Assembly: GCA_028281825.1 (NCBI GenBank)
Contig: JANQJC010000079.1
Span: 1-38,211, forward strand
DNA length: 38,211 nt
Reading direction: 5' to 3'
Source of the DNA: Flavobacteriales bacterium
Lineage (GTDB): Bacteria > Bacteroidota > Bacteroidia > JANQJC01
The translations under genes and the position numbers were made by a program. Within the stretch, counting starts at the first letter, position 1. Every line of letters starts with the position of its first letter. Below, piece by piece: positions 7,357 to 15,076 of the stretch. The notes under the pieces were generated by a model. It saw nothing but the letters and a program-made list of their open reading frames with translations, had not been told where the DNA came from and ran no database searches.

Positions 7357-8025
7357 CTAGTAGACCACCATCACATCTTCTTTGGTTTTTCTTTTCAAGT
7401 CGGGCACTTTTACCCCTTTTGCAGGATATCCAACAGGTATCAGGAGAAAAGGTTTTTCATTTTCAGGCCTTTCCAGCACTTTTTGCAAAAAATTCATAGG
7501 GCTCGGTGTATGGGTCAGTGAAACCAGGCCTGCATTGTGGATGGCAGCCAACAAAAAGCCACTGGCCAGCCCAACAGACTCCGTTACATAGTAGTTGTTT
7601 ACCTTTTCACCATCTACCACGTCATAGGGTTTTTTAAAAACCACTATCAACCAAGGGGCAATTTCTAAAAAAGGTTTATGCCAATCAGTTTCAAAAGGCC
7701 TGAGGTCTTGCAACCATCTCTCAGGCATTCTGCCATGATAGTTTTCATACTCCTCTTTTTCAGCAGCCTCCCTTATTTTCTTTTTTATTTCAGGATTTTT
7801 TATCGCACAAAAAACCCATGGTTGCTTATGTGCACCCGACGGTGAAGAAGACGCTGTCATAATAATGTTTTCAATTACTTCTTGCGGCACTGATTGGCCT
7901 GAAAATTCCCTGATAGTACGCCTTTTGTTCATTCGTGCATAAAAATTTCGGCTATTGATTGCCACCTCATTAGGATTTGTTATAACATAATCATAAGAGA
8001 TAAATGGTTGTTTAGTGTTATCCAT
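7357..8025 (-). CDS. Iodotyrosine deiodinase-like nitroreductase-fold flavoenzyme
   Basis: The 222-residue protein is of the FMN-dependent nitroreductase superfamily, and its details match iodotyrosine deiodinase (IYD). FMN-binding residues lie in 'MNKRRTIREFS' (32-42) and 'SSSPSGAHKQPW' (59-70). The IYD lid triad that clamps the zwitterion of halotyrosine is present with exact spacing: E92, Y96 and K117 (human E157, Y161, K182). The C-terminal region 'IPVGYPAKG...VPDLKRK' is also IYD-like, as is the Thr-rich 'LTHTP' segment near the flavin N5. Unlike the mammalian enzyme it has no N-terminal membrane anchor, as in known bacterial homologs. It probably reductively dehalogenates iodo- or bromotyrosine, or handles a related aromatic amino acid. 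It appears monocistronic. Confidence 0.85.
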   Translation of the reverse strand: MDNTKQPFISYDYVITNPNEVAINSRNFYARMNKRRTIREFSGQSVPQEVIENIIMTASSSPSGAHKQPWVFCAIKNPEIKKKIREAAEKEEYENYHGRMPERWLQDLRPFETDWHKPFLEIAPWLIVVFKKPYDVVDGEKVNNYYVTESVGLASGFLLAAIHNAGLVSLTHTPSPMNFLQKVLERPENEKPFLLIPVGYPAKGVKVPDLKRKTKEDVMVVY

Positions 8026-8062
8026 GATAATCTTTAGTTAACAAAAATTTATAAGTGTCTAG

Positions 8063-8095
8063 TTGTCAGAGTATTATGTATATCTTATATATTTG
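8063..8095 (+). promoter_or_regulatory. Promoter of the macro-domain/acylphosphatase unit
   Basis: A TTG at 8063-8065 and TATATTTG at 8088-8095 are separated by 22 nt, a good fit to the Bacteroidota -33/-7 promoter. The -7 box ends 16 nt before the ATG at 8112. Confidence 0.6.
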
Positions 8096-8111
8096 AGGCT
8101 ACCTCCCGCCT

Positions 8112-8618
8112 ATGAATGATAGAATTGAGATAGTAAAAGGCGATATTACAAAATTCGCCGTGGATGCCATTGTAAATGCGGCCAACACCAGTCTATTGGG
8201 TGGCGGCGGTGTGGATGGGGCCATCCACAGGGCAGCCGGGCCGGGCCTGCTTGAAGAATGCAGGAGCATAGGTGGGTGCCCTACTGGTGAGGCCAGGATA
8301 ACCAAGGGATACAACCTGCCTTCGAAACATGTGATACATACCGTTGGCCCTGTATGGAAAGGCGGGAACAATAATGAAGCACTTCTATTGAGAAGCTGCT
8401 ATGCTAATAGCCTTTCACTAGGCGAAGAATATGAATTGGAGAGCATAGCATTTCCCGCCATTAGCACAGGGGTATATCGATACCCAATAAAAGAGGCTAC
8501 CGAAATTGCACTTAACGAGGCAAAAAAGCATTTGAACGAAAGTAATCGGTTTAAAAGAGTGCTTTTTGTTTGTTTTAATGACGAAACATATAACACCTAT
8601 CAATCTTTGCATCAATGA
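8112..8618 (+). CDS. Macro-domain protein, O-acetyl-ADP-ribose deacetylase type
   Basis: The 168-residue protein is essentially a single macro domain. Visible motifs are '[19 protein letters not shown]' (about 6-24), '[19 protein letters not shown]' (about 26-44) with the conserved Asn and Asp of the MacroD/YmdB class, '[10 protein letters not shown]' and '[13 protein letters not shown]'. This class hydrolyses O-acetyl-ADP-ribose and removes mono-ADP-ribose from acidic residues in the cytoplasm. Its TGA overlaps the ATG of the acylphosphatase (ATGA), which indicates coupled translation. No ADP-ribosyltransferase is seen in the window, so it is unlikely to be part of a local toxin-antitoxin pair. 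Confidence 0.9.
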   Translation: MNDRIEIVKGDITKFAVDAIVNAANTSLLGGGGVDGAIHRAAGPGLLEECRSIGGCPTGEARITKGYNLPSKHVIHTVGPVWKGGNNNEALLLRSCYANSLSLGEEYELESIAFPAISTGVYRYPIKEATEIALNEAKKHLNESNRFKRVLFVCFNDETYNTYQSLHQ

Positions 8619-8887
8619 CCAAGCATTACAACATAACCATCAGTGGGAAAGTGCAAGGGGTTTGGTTTAGAAAATCTGCCGAGAAAGAAGCCAAAAAGTG
8701 GGGCATTACGGGATACGTAATGAATGGAAATGATGGTACTGTGTACATAGAAGCTGAAGGGGACGAAAAAGCCCTAGACCTTTTTGTGAAGTGGTGCAGG
8801 CAAGGTCCTGAAAAAGCCCGTGTGAGCGATTTGGTAGTACAAGAAGGGGAAATACAAAACTTCCCGGATTTTCAGGTAATGAGATAG
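8615..8887 (+). CDS. acyP: Acylphosphatase
   Basis: This 90-residue protein has the full acylphosphatase signature '[16 protein letters not shown]' with catalytic R19 and, 18 residues on, N37 in 'VMNGNDGTV', plus the 'GPEKARV' segment. It hydrolyses acyl phosphates such as acetyl phosphate or 1,3-bisphosphoglycerate in the cytoplasm. It overlaps the macro-domain gene by four bases, so the two are co-translated; both products act on activated acyl compounds, which may or may not be meaningful. The length is normal for the family. Confidence 0.93.
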   Translation: MTKHYNITISGKVQGVWFRKSAEKEAKKWGITGYVMNGNDGTVYIEAEGDEKALDLFVKWCRQGPEKARVSDLVVQEGEIQNFPDFQVMR

Positions 8888-8941
8888 CTTCGTTTTACCT
8901 AGAAATTATACATTTACGCCCGCAACGAGAAGAAGGAAGAA

Positions 8942-10081
8942 ATGAAATCAGGAACAAAAATGGTGCATGCAGGTGTAGAGCCTGACCCAACTAGCGGGGC
9001 CATCATGACCCCCATATATCAAACATCTACATATGTGCAAACAGGCCCTGGCGACCATAAGGGCTATGAGTATGCCCGAACACAAAACCCTACTAGGGAT
9101 GCCTTGCAAAAAAGCCTGGCCATTATTGAGAATGCCAAGCACGCTGTTTGCTTTGCCAGTGGCATGGCAGCTACAGATACTTTAATGAAAACCCTCAACC
9201 CCGGTGATGAGGTGATTTCAATAAATGACTTGTATGGAGGCTCTTACAGGTTAATGACCAAAGTATATGCCAAGTATGGTATCAAGTTCACCTTTGTGGC
9301 TATGCACGAGGCGGAGCAAATCAGGCAATATGTAACTGACAAAACCAAGCTAATCTGGATAGAAACACCAACCAACCCAATGCTCAATGTAGTGGATATC
9401 AGGGTAGTATCAAAAATAGCTAAAGAGCATAAGGCATTGTTAGTTGTGGATAACACCTTCTCTTCACCTCATTTGCAAACCCCAATGGACTTGGGAGCTG
9501 ATATAGTGATGCACTCCATTACTAAGTATATCAGTGGCCACTCAGATGTGATTATGGGTGCACTCGTTTGTAATGACAACGCCATAGCAGAAGAGTTACT
9601 TTTCTTGCAAAACAGTGCGGGTGCTGTGCCAGGTCCGCAAGACTGCTTCCTGGTATTGAGAGGAATTAAAACACTACACTTGCGAATGGAAGCCCATTGC
9701 AGGAATGCCGAAACGGTAGCCCGCTTTCTTCGTAATCACCCAAAAGTAGGTAAAGTGGTGTGGCCCGGTTTCGAGGACCACCCCAACCACGAGATAGCCA
9801 AAAGCCAAATGAAAGGCTTTGGGGGCATGGTATCTTTCTCATTGAAGGATGACACATTTGAAGGCGCAGTGAAAGTGATGAAAAAAACCAAGATTTTCTC
9901 ATTAGCAGAATCGTTGGGAGGGGTTGAGTCGCTTATCGGCCACCCAGCTAGTATGACACACGCCTCAATACCAAAAGAAGAAAGAGAAAAAACAGGAGTA
10001 GTAGACTCACTAATTAGGCTTAGCGTGGGCATTGAAGACCCTGAAGATTTAATCAACGACTTAGAACAAGCACTTGGCTAA
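8942..10081 (+). CDS. Cystathionine gamma-synthase / gamma-lyase family PLP enzyme
   Basis: The 379-residue protein belongs to the Cys/Met metabolism PLP family. PLP phosphate-binding residues from the neighbouring subunit appear as Y44 and R46 in 'GYEYARTQNPTR', the aromatic stacking Tyr in 'DLYGGSYRL' (Y98), the cofactor Asp in 'VVDNTFSSP' (D170) and the Schiff-base lysine K195 in 'HSITKYISGHSD'. It either joins O-acetyl or O-succinyl-homoserine with cysteine or cleaves cystathionine; motif reading cannot separate these, so metB is only one option. A near-consensus -7 box (TACATTTA, 8909-8916) lies 25 nt upstream of the ATG. The SDR gene starts 3 bp after its stop. Confidence 0.88.
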   Translation: MKSGTKMVHAGVEPDPTSGAIMTPIYQTSTYVQTGPGDHKGYEYARTQNPTRDALQKSLAIIENAKHAVCFASGMAATDTLMKTLNPGDEVISINDLYGGSYRLMTKVYAKYGIKFTFVAMHEAEQIRQYVTDKTKLIWIETPTNPMLNVVDIRVVSKIAKEHKALLVVDNTFSSPHLQTPMDLGADIVMHSITKYISGHSDVIMGALVCNDNAIAEELLFLQNSAGAVPGPQDCFLVLRGIKTLHLRMEAHCRNAETVARFLRNHPKVGKVVWPGFEDHPNHEIAKSQMKGFGGMVSFSLKDDTFEGAVKVMKKTKIFSLAESLGGVESLIGHPASMTHASIPKEEREKTGVVDSLIRLSVGIEDPEDLINDLEQALG

Positions 10082-10084
10082 ACT

Positions 10085-10810
10085 ATGAACGCAATTTTTA
10101 TTACAGGCTCAAACAGGGGGCTAGGCAGGGCAATAGCCGAAAAGCTACTGGAGAATGAAGAAAATCTTGTAATAGGAATTGGCAGGGATTGGTCAATAGA
10201 CCACCCTAATTATAGGTTTTTATACCTCAATTTAGATGATATTATAGAAGTGAAGGCCTTCGCTTTCTCGGTGTTTAATGAAGAAATTAAATCAGTGGGC
10301 TTAATCAATAATGCAGGCATTCTGGGCGATGTAGGCTTGCTAGGCACGCTTGAGGACAGGGTAATCGAACAAGTACTCAACGTAAATCTAATTTCGGCTT
10401 CTATATTGATAAACAAGTTTTTCTCAGCCTTCGGAGAACTAGACGTAGAGAAAAACATCATAAATATAAGTTCTGGTGCAGCCCAAAACCCCTATGATGG
10501 ATGGAGTGCATATTGCACTTCAAAAGCGGGGCTGGATATGATAAGCCGTGTAGCTGACGAAGAGCAAAAGCTGCATGCAAAAGTGCCCGCGAGAGTCTTT
10601 TCCATTGCTCCAGGTATTATTGCTACACGCATGCAAGAGCAAATAAGGGAAGTTGATGAAGCTAGCTTCTCGCGCAAACAGAAGTTTGTAGACTTTTTTG
10701 AGCAAGACCTTCTGGCTACCCCCGAGGATGCAGCAGAGAAAATTATTCGTATTTTTGAACTCAGGAACAAGCTTGATAAAGTGGTTATTTCAATGAAAGA
10801 CCTGGAATAA
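10085..10810 (+). CDS. SDR oxidoreductase, sepiapterin/benzil reductase-like
   Basis: The 241-residue cytoplasmic protein is a classical short-chain dehydrogenase. It has the NAD(P) motif 'TGSNRGLG' (7-14), 'INNAGILG' (74-81), and the catalytic Ser at 129/130, Tyr143 and Lys147 in 'SAYCTSKAGLDM'. The context of 'NISSGAAQNPYDGW' before the catalytic Tyr resembles sepiapterin reductase and bacterial benzil reductases, which reduce diketones with NADPH. It starts 3 bp after the cystathionine synthase/lyase gene and is almost certainly co-transcribed with it. A metabolic link between the two is not obvious. The C-terminus is complete for the family. Confidence 0.82.
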   Translation: MNAIFITGSNRGLGRAIAEKLLENEENLVIGIGRDWSIDHPNYRFLYLNLDDIIEVKAFAFSVFNEEIKSVGLINNAGILGDVGLLGTLEDRVIEQVLNVNLISASILINKFFSAFGELDVEKNIINISSGAAQNPYDGWSAYCTSKAGLDMISRVADEEQKLHAKVPARVFSIAPGIIATRMQEQIREVDEASFSRKQKFVDFFEQDLLATPEDAAEKIIRIFELRNKLDKVVISMKDLE

Positions 10811-10835
10811 TATCCACTTTTCTGTTTTAAAAATA

Positions 10836-12920
10836 ATGATGAGAAATTTACTACTAGTCGCTGCACTCTTGTGTGGCGTTAATTTTGCGCATTCACAGCA
10901 AATAGTGCCCTGCTATACGGATGAGGTACTACAAAAAAAAATAGAGTCAAACCCACAGCTTAAGGACGAATTCAGACAGTCAAGACTGACTATCCTTGAG
11001 AGTATTAACCCTGACCAAAGGGGTGGCGCTACCAGGATAATCCCCGTTGTTTTCCATATCATTCACGCAGGCGGCAGTGAGAATATTTCAAAAGACCAGA
11101 TACTCGACCAAATGAGAATATTGAATGAGGATTTCAGTCGCACCAATCCTGATACCAGTCTCACGAGAAATATCTTCAAGCCTGTGGCAGGAAACCCTGA
11201 TATTGAATTTCGCCTGGCCCAAAAAGACCCTGAAGGCAATTGCACCGACGGGATAGTAAGGGTATACTCCACTCAAACCACTGGTGCTGATGATAATGCT
11301 AAACTGCTAAGCTCTTGGCCTCGTAATAAATATCTCAATGTGTGGGTAGTGCGCTCTATTGATGCTGATGGGCAAGGCGTTATTTTAGGATATGCTCAAC
11401 TACCCGGCTTTGGTGATGCCGAAACGGATGGCGTAATTGTAAGGCATGATGTTGTGGGTACAATTGGCAGTGCTAACCCTTCATTTAAAAATGCAGGAAG
11501 AACACTTACCCATGAGGTTGGGCATTGGCTGGGCTTGCTGCACACTTTTCAAGGTGGCTGCGGTGGCGGCTTTGGTGAGGGAATTAGTGATACACCTCCA
11601 ATTGCACAAGCTACTACTGGTTGCGACACTACTCAAAACACTTGTAGCAATGATAACCCTGACCTGCCCGACCAGATTGAAAACTATATGGACTACAGCG
11701 ATGGTGTTTGTCAAAACATGTTCAGTCAGGGTCAGGTGGATGTAATGGATGGCGTTTTGGGTGGCTTTAGAAGCAACTTGATAACCTCGGGCAATTTGGA
11801 AGCTACAGGAACAGATGGCACGCCTGCCGATACTTGCATTCCCGTAGCAAATTTTTATACCACCTATAAGGTGACTTGTGTTGGTGATGATATCACCTTT
11901 CATGATGATACTTACAATGGTGTGCCAGATACTTACTCATGGAGTTTTGCAGGGGGCAACCCAGCAAGCTCATCAGATGAATCTCCAACCGTGCAGTTTA
12001 GTCAGCCTGGTTTTCATGACGTATCTTTAACAGTTTCAAATACTTCTGGTTCTGATACTCGCACTGAAACAGATTATATATACGTATTCCCAACCGATGC
12101 CACTGTGAGTAGTTGGATTTATGTTGAAGACTTTGAAGGAAGCAACCCAAACTCTGAGGATTGGGTAGTGATAAATAATGAAGGCTTAGGTAGTGGATGG
12201 CAGCAAGTATCAACAGCCTTTAGCGGTAGCAAAGGCATGAAGCTTAATAACCACTCTGGCAACCCGGGTGGCGCGATAGATGACCTTATTTTACCGCCAA
12301 TTGATTTCACCCAGTTTGGCAGTGCGTCTCTTACCTTTAAGGTAGCTAATGCCCAAAGGCCTGGCGGCACTTTCTCTAGCCCAAGTTCTGATAACCTGAG
12401 AGTATATGTATCCACCAATTGTGGCACTTCATGGCAATTGCGCTACAATAAATCAGGTAGCAACTTAGCAACGGTTTCTTCTACCAATTCAGCATTTACG
12501 CCAAACTCAGAAAGTCAATGGAGAGAAGAAACCGTGAATGTGAGTTCATACCTCGGTAGGGAACACGTGCTTATCCGTTTTGAGGCCCGAAGCGACGGTG
12601 GAAACAATATTTATCTGGACGATATAAACCTTTCTGGCCCTACATCTGTTATGGATAATGATGACATAGTTAAGTTATCATTGGTACCCAACCCAGCGCA
12701 TAATCAGGTAAGGTTATCATTTGATATAAAAGACAGAACCACCATGAAGGGAGAAATTATTGATATCACAGGTAGAAACGTGCTTACAGTTTTTAACACA
12801 ACTCAACTACAAGGCCCCCAAACCTTTGATATCAATACCCAAAATCTTGCAAAGGGCATGTACTATGTGCGCTTAACGGGGTTAAACACCCAATATGTCG
12901 AAAAACTGATACTTAACTAA
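10836..12920 (+). CDS. M43-type secreted metalloprotease 1 with PKD and T9SS sorting domain
   Basis: The 694-residue protein begins with a signal peptide (about 1-20). The pappalysin/cytophagalysin (M43) catalytic domain covers about 60-315: the zinc motif HEVGHWLGLLH has H226, E227, H230, H236, and the Met-turn is 'NYMDYS' (M285). A PKD domain follows (about 335-420, 'YSWSFAGGNP'), then a jelly-roll-like module (about 425-605, 'EDFEGSNPN', 'IYLDDINLSG') and a T9SS type A tail (about 615-694, 'LVPNPAHNQVRLSF', ending 'KLILN'). It is likely exported to the surface and digests proteins. Two ATGs (10836, 10839) are equally possible starts. It is the most divergent of three tandem copies. Confidence 0.9.
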   Translation: MMRNLLLVAALLCGVNFAHSQQIVPCYTDEVLQKKIESNPQLKDEFRQSRLTILESINPDQRGGATRIIPVVFHIIHAGGSENISKDQILDQMRILNEDFSRTNPDTSLTRNIFKPVAGNPDIEFRLAQKDPEGNCTDGIVRVYSTQTTGADDNAKLLSSWPRNKYLNVWVVRSIDADGQGVILGYAQLPGFGDAETDGVIVRHDVVGTIGSANPSFKNAGRTLTHEVGHWLGLLHTFQGGCGGGFGEGISDTPPIAQATTGCDTTQNTCSNDNPDLPDQIENYMDYSDGVCQNMFSQGQVDVMDGVLGGFRSNLITSGNLEATGTDGTPADTCIPVANFYTTYKVTCVGDDITFHDDTYNGVPDTYSWSFAGGNPASSSDESPTVQFSQPGFHDVSLTVSNTSGSDTRTETDYIYVFPTDATVSSWIYVEDFEGSNPNSEDWVVINNEGLGSGWQQVSTAFSGSKGMKLNNHSGNPGGAIDDLILPPIDFTQFGSASLTFKVANAQRPGGTFSSPSSDNLRVYVSTNCGTSWQLRYNKSGSNLATVSSTNSAFTPNSESQWREETVNVSSYLGREHVLIRFEARSDGGNNIYLDDINLSGPTSVMDNDDIVKLSLVPNPAHNQVRLSFDIKDRTTMKGEIIDITGRNVLTVFNTTQLQGPQTFDINTQNLAKGMYYVRLTGLNTQYVEKLILN

Positions 12921-12969
12921 TCAAGAATCACGACATTTGCAACGCTTTTTTAAACAGAACAGTTTTATT

Positions 12970-15024
12970 ATGAAGAACTTAGTTAGTGTTTGCCTACTAT
13001 TAGTTTTTGGCATTACCACTGGTATTGCTCAAAACGAAGTGCCATGCTTCACCAACGAGATGATGGCCAAAAGGATAGCAGAGAACCCCGATATAGAGAG
13101 AATTAATCAAGAGTCTTTTGAATTACTGAATACCCTTGGTGAGAGCCAATCGGCAAATAGGGGCGGTACTGTAGTTATTCCCATGGTATTTCATGTGATA
13201 CATGTTAATGGCCCTGAGAATATTTCAAAGGAACAAATTGAGAGTGGTGTTACTGCACTTAATGAGGATTTTAGCCTGCTAAACGCTGATGCCGCCAATA
13301 TTGATGCCCTATTTCAATCAAGGGCTGCTGACACACAAATCGAGTTTCGTTTGGCCAATAAAGACCCTCAGGGCAATTGTACTGACGGTATTGTTCGTGT
13401 CTATTCTGATTTGACCTTTAATGCTGATGATGATGTAAAAGACTTAAGCGGATGGCCAAACAACAAGTATTTAAATATTTGGGTGGTTGAATCTATTGAA
13501 GATGATGACCCAAATTCAGTAATACTAGGATATGCTTATTTGCCAAACGTGGTATTATGGGGACCTGATATTGATGGCATCGTTATAAGGTCTGATAGGG
13601 TTGGTACTATTGGTACCGCATCAACCAGCAGAACCTTAACTCACGAAGTAGGTCATTATTTAGGCTTATCGCACACTTTTGATGGTGGGTGCAATGGTGG
13701 CGATGGCGTTTCTGATACTCCTCCTACTGCCAATGCTAATCAAGGATGTAATGTGAATCAAAACACTTGCAACAATGATAATCCTGACATTAAAGACAAC
13801 GTTCAAAATCACATGGACTATTCCAGTTGCCGTTTGATGTTCACCAATGGTCAATCTGATAGGATGCACGATGCCATAAGCACTTACAGGACAAGTTTAG
13901 TGTCAAATAGTAACCTGGCAGCTACTGGTGTTATTGGCACTCCAGATATTTGCGCACCTATTGCTGATTTTACATCAAGCACTTATCAAATCTGTGCAGG
14001 CAATACGGTAAGTTTTGCGGACCAAAGCTGGAATGGTACACCAACACAATGGAGTTGGACATTTCAAGGAGGGTCACCTCCCACGGCTACTACGGCTACC
14101 CCAACAATCACCTATAATACTCCAGGCGTATATGATGTGACCCTGGTTGCCTCTAACGCTACAGGTAGTGATACCGAGACTAAAACAGCCTTGGTATATG
14201 TAAGTGGCGATGCCCAGTATTCAGATGCACCTTTTGCTGAGGGTTTTGAAAGTGCAAGTAATTTTAGCAATGACTGGATTGTTGATAATGCTTCAGGTGG
14301 GCAAACATGGTCTCACTTCTCAGGTACATCATATTCGGGTAATTCATGCGTTCGTATGAGCAATTTCAATTCTGATGACGGTAATATAGATGACTTGATA
14401 AGCCCTTCTTATGACATGACTTCTACTTCAAACAATACCATGAAGTTTAAGTATGCCTACGTACAGAGAAATACAGACAATAGCGATAAGCTGAGAGTAT
14501 TATTCTCAACCAATTGCGGACAATCATGGATACTGCGTTGGTCAAAAGCAGGTTCGGTTTTGGCTACCAGTAACTCTCAGCCTTCTCCATTCACGCCAAG
14601 CTCACCTGATCAATGGAGAGAGGTAACCTTAAACCTTCCTTCTACCATTTCATCAAGTGATAATGTGAGGGTGAAGTTTGAGTTCACTTCAGGCGGAGGA
14701 AACATGCTTTACGTAGATGACATCAATCTTGGTGGTACTGTTGGTTTTGAGGAAATCTCAGCTGAAACAATCGGATTGAAATTGTATCCCAACCCAACTG
14801 AAAATAACTCAATGCTTTCATTTGAGCTTATGGAAAGTGAAAGAGTGGCTCTTTATGCTACTGACATGATGGGTAAAAGAATACAAATCACGAACGCTCA
14901 ACAATTGGCCCCAGGCCTACATACGATAGAAATAAGCAAAGCACAACTAAGCGCGGCTGGCGTGTACATGCTTACGCTTGAGGGAGAGAACATGAGAGTG
15001 GTTGAGAAGTTGGTTGTTTACTAA
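12970..15024 (+). CDS. M43-type secreted metalloprotease 2 with PKD and T9SS sorting domain
   Basis: The chosen start is the ATG at 12970, which begins directly with a signal peptide ('MKNLVSVCLLLVFG', ending 'GIAQ'); an in-frame TTG at 12937 would add 11 unhelpful residues. The product is 684 residues. The zinc motif HEVGHYLGLSH has H225, E226, H229 and H235, followed by the 'NHMDYS' Met-turn. PKD ('WSWTFQGGSPP'), a jelly-roll-like module with 'LYVDDINLGG', and a T9SS type A tail ('LKLYPNPTENNSMLSF', end 'KLVVY') follow in order. It lies 49 bp after copy 1 and is much closer in sequence to copy 3. 'GACATTTG' at about 12933-12940 is one base from the -7 consensus and may give a separate promoter. 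Confidence 0.9.
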   Translation: MKNLVSVCLLLVFGITTGIAQNEVPCFTNEMMAKRIAENPDIERINQESFELLNTLGESQSANRGGTVVIPMVFHVIHVNGPENISKEQIESGVTALNEDFSLLNADAANIDALFQSRAADTQIEFRLANKDPQGNCTDGIVRVYSDLTFNADDDVKDLSGWPNNKYLNIWVVESIEDDDPNSVILGYAYLPNVVLWGPDIDGIVIRSDRVGTIGTASTSRTLTHEVGHYLGLSHTFDGGCNGGDGVSDTPPTANANQGCNVNQNTCNNDNPDIKDNVQNHMDYSSCRLMFTNGQSDRMHDAISTYRTSLVSNSNLAATGVIGTPDICAPIADFTSSTYQICAGNTVSFADQSWNGTPTQWSWTFQGGSPPTATTATPTITYNTPGVYDVTLVASNATGSDTETKTALVYVSGDAQYSDAPFAEGFESASNFSNDWIVDNASGGQTWSHFSGTSYSGNSCVRMSNFNSDDGNIDDLISPSYDMTSTSNNTMKFKYAYVQRNTDNSDKLRVLFSTNCGQSWILRWSKAGSVLATSNSQPSPFTPSSPDQWREVTLNLPSTISSSDNVRVKFEFTSGGGNMLYVDDINLGGTVGFEEISAETIGLKLYPNPTENNSMLSFELMESERVALYATDMMGKRIQITNAQQLAPGLHTIEISKAQLSAAGVYMLTLEGENMRVVEKLVVY

Positions 15025-15076
15025 AGAGAAATCCTACATAGGGTTTCTACTAAAACATAGTTTCATCACATACCCT

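Noticed and set aside
8112-8618. Macro-domain gene as antitoxin of a DarTG-like defence pair.
   Set aside because: No DNA ADP-ribosyltransferase gene is adjacent, and the partner is an acylphosphatase.
15002-15076. Upstream TTG start for protease 3.
   Set aside because: It lies within the 3' end of protease 2 and would put 25 residues before a clear signal peptide.
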